Shown here: positions 48,720 to 49,089 of the stretch, one piece after another
Numbering within the stretch: the first letter of the stretch is position 1
Layout: every line of letters begins with the position of its first letter
NCBI GenBank assembly: GCA_016296065.1
Contig: JAEDKA010000026.1
Location: forward strand, 1 to 49,089
Origin: Kiritimatiellia bacterium
GTDB taxonomy: Bacteria; Verrucomicrobiota; Kiritimatiellia; RFP12; UBA1067
Direction of reading: 5' to 3'
DNA: 49,089 nt
Notes under the pieces: model-generated
The model's input: the letters and a program-made list of their open reading frames with translations, nothing else
The model's database searches: none
What the model was told of the DNA's origin: nothing
Translations under genes and position numbers: made by a program

Positions 48720-49089
48720 ATGGCAAGGAAGAACAGACTGGTGGCGGAGGACGCCATCTACCACGTGTCATCGAGGATAGCCCATAGGGAGTTCCTCCTG
48801 GAGGACGAGAAGCTCAAGTCGGAGATCGTCTCATGGATGTACGGCATAGCGGAGTTCTGCGGGATAGAGGTGCTCGCGTGGAACGTAATGGACAACCACC
48901 TGCACATATTCCTCTACGTACCGACCGTCCCGGAGGAGTACTGGACCGACCCCGACGAGCTGCCAGCGGCCTCATGGCGCTCCATGCGCCCGGCGGAGTG
49001 CCGCGCCCCGCGGTGGACGCCCGAGATCGGCGGTCCCGATCCCGTGCCGTCTCCCTCGGGGGACAGTCCCTCGCCGGAGGCGATGGTGA
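48720..49089 (+). CDS. REP-associated tyrosine transposase (RAYT), 3' end beyond the window
   Basis: 123 residues visible, open at the end of the window. The N-terminus (MARKNRLVAEDAIYHVSSRIAHREFLL) and the HUH motif in VMDNHLHIFLYVP (about residues 58-70) are those of Y1 transposases of the IS200/RAYT group, which nick REP hairpins; the catalytic Tyr should lie further downstream, outside the window. AAGGAG lies ahead of ATG 48720. After the HUH block the protein turns Pro-rich and a GGGGGACAGTCCC palindrome (49058-49070) is read in frame (SGDSP). Eight copies of that palindrome lie upstream. Likely a domesticated RAYT that mobilises or maintains these elements. Confidence 0.88.
   Translation, partial: MARKNRLVAEDAIYHVSSRIAHREFLLEDEKLKSEIVSWMYGIAEFCGIEVLAWNVMDNHLHIFLYVPTVPEEYWTDPDELPAASWRSMRPAECRAPRWTPEIGGPDPVPSPSGDSPSPEAMV

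Overview
The window reads as high-GC chromosomal DNA of a Gram-negative bacterium of the PVC superphylum, most likely a gut or rumen type Kiritimatiellota (phylum call is inference). Reasons: giant secreted beta-helix and lectin proteins with PATR-like strand repeats, a Ser/Thr kinase coupled to an ECF sigma factor, a type II secretion/type IV pilus-like system, a Na+-pumping oxaloacetate decarboxylase, many isolated house-keeping genes rather than long operons, and a recurrent promoter of the form T-rich + TGGTATAAT. No rRNA, tRNA or CRISPR array was found.

Layout. 1-2.5 kb: four small paralogous proteins with a shared C-terminal motif, possibly EspA/SseB-like type III secretion filament or translocator proteins. 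2.5-11.5 kb: one 3001-residue glycine-rich surface protein with seven copies of a carbohydrate-binding-like module. 11.6-14.8 kb (minus strand): metY, an outer-membrane barrel-like protein and cysK, a sulfur amino-acid cluster. 15.0-16.3 kb: pheA preceded by what looks like a complete transcription attenuator (leader peptide, antiterminator pairing, terminator). 16.3-21.1 kb: a pseudouridine synthase and a 1311-residue secreted glycoside-hydrolase-like fusion. 21.2-25.4 kb: hisI and oadG-oadA-oadB. 25.6-29.4 kb: ACT-domain protein, thrC, a metal-tailed parvulin, an SpoU-family RNA methyltransferase. 29.4-31.3 kb: an accessory patch with a truncated secreted ORF, a VapBC-like toxin-antitoxin pair and a 350-bp structured sequence present twice with a 410-bp period. 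31.3-37.0 kb: VWA protein, thiD, a 1249-residue lectin-like surface protein. 37.0-40.2 kb: GntR/LacI-type regulator, and a kinase-ECF pair. 40.2-47.9 kb: a secretion/pilus locus split into two divergent arms (gspE-gspF-DHp protein, and a GspE-N-like protein with three prepilin-like proteins) around an 82-bp near-palindromic promoter. 47.9-49.1 kb: repeat-rich DNA (23-bp tandem repeat, GGGGACAGTCCCC palindromes) ending in the start of a REP-associated HUH transposase (RAYT).

The least explained signals are repeat systems. First, many junctions between co-directional genes carry arrays of 7- or 8-nt units, in two places folded into inverted arrays (one a continuous 20-bp hairpin between oadA and oadB), and related DNA lies in frame inside thrC and near the thiD start. 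Second, the RAYT palindrome is present outside its array, inside the reading frame of the glycoside-hydrolase-like gene (twice) and inside the transposase gene. Third, the pheA attenuator and several promoters place the predicted transcription start at or a few bases before an ATG, suggesting leaderless translation.
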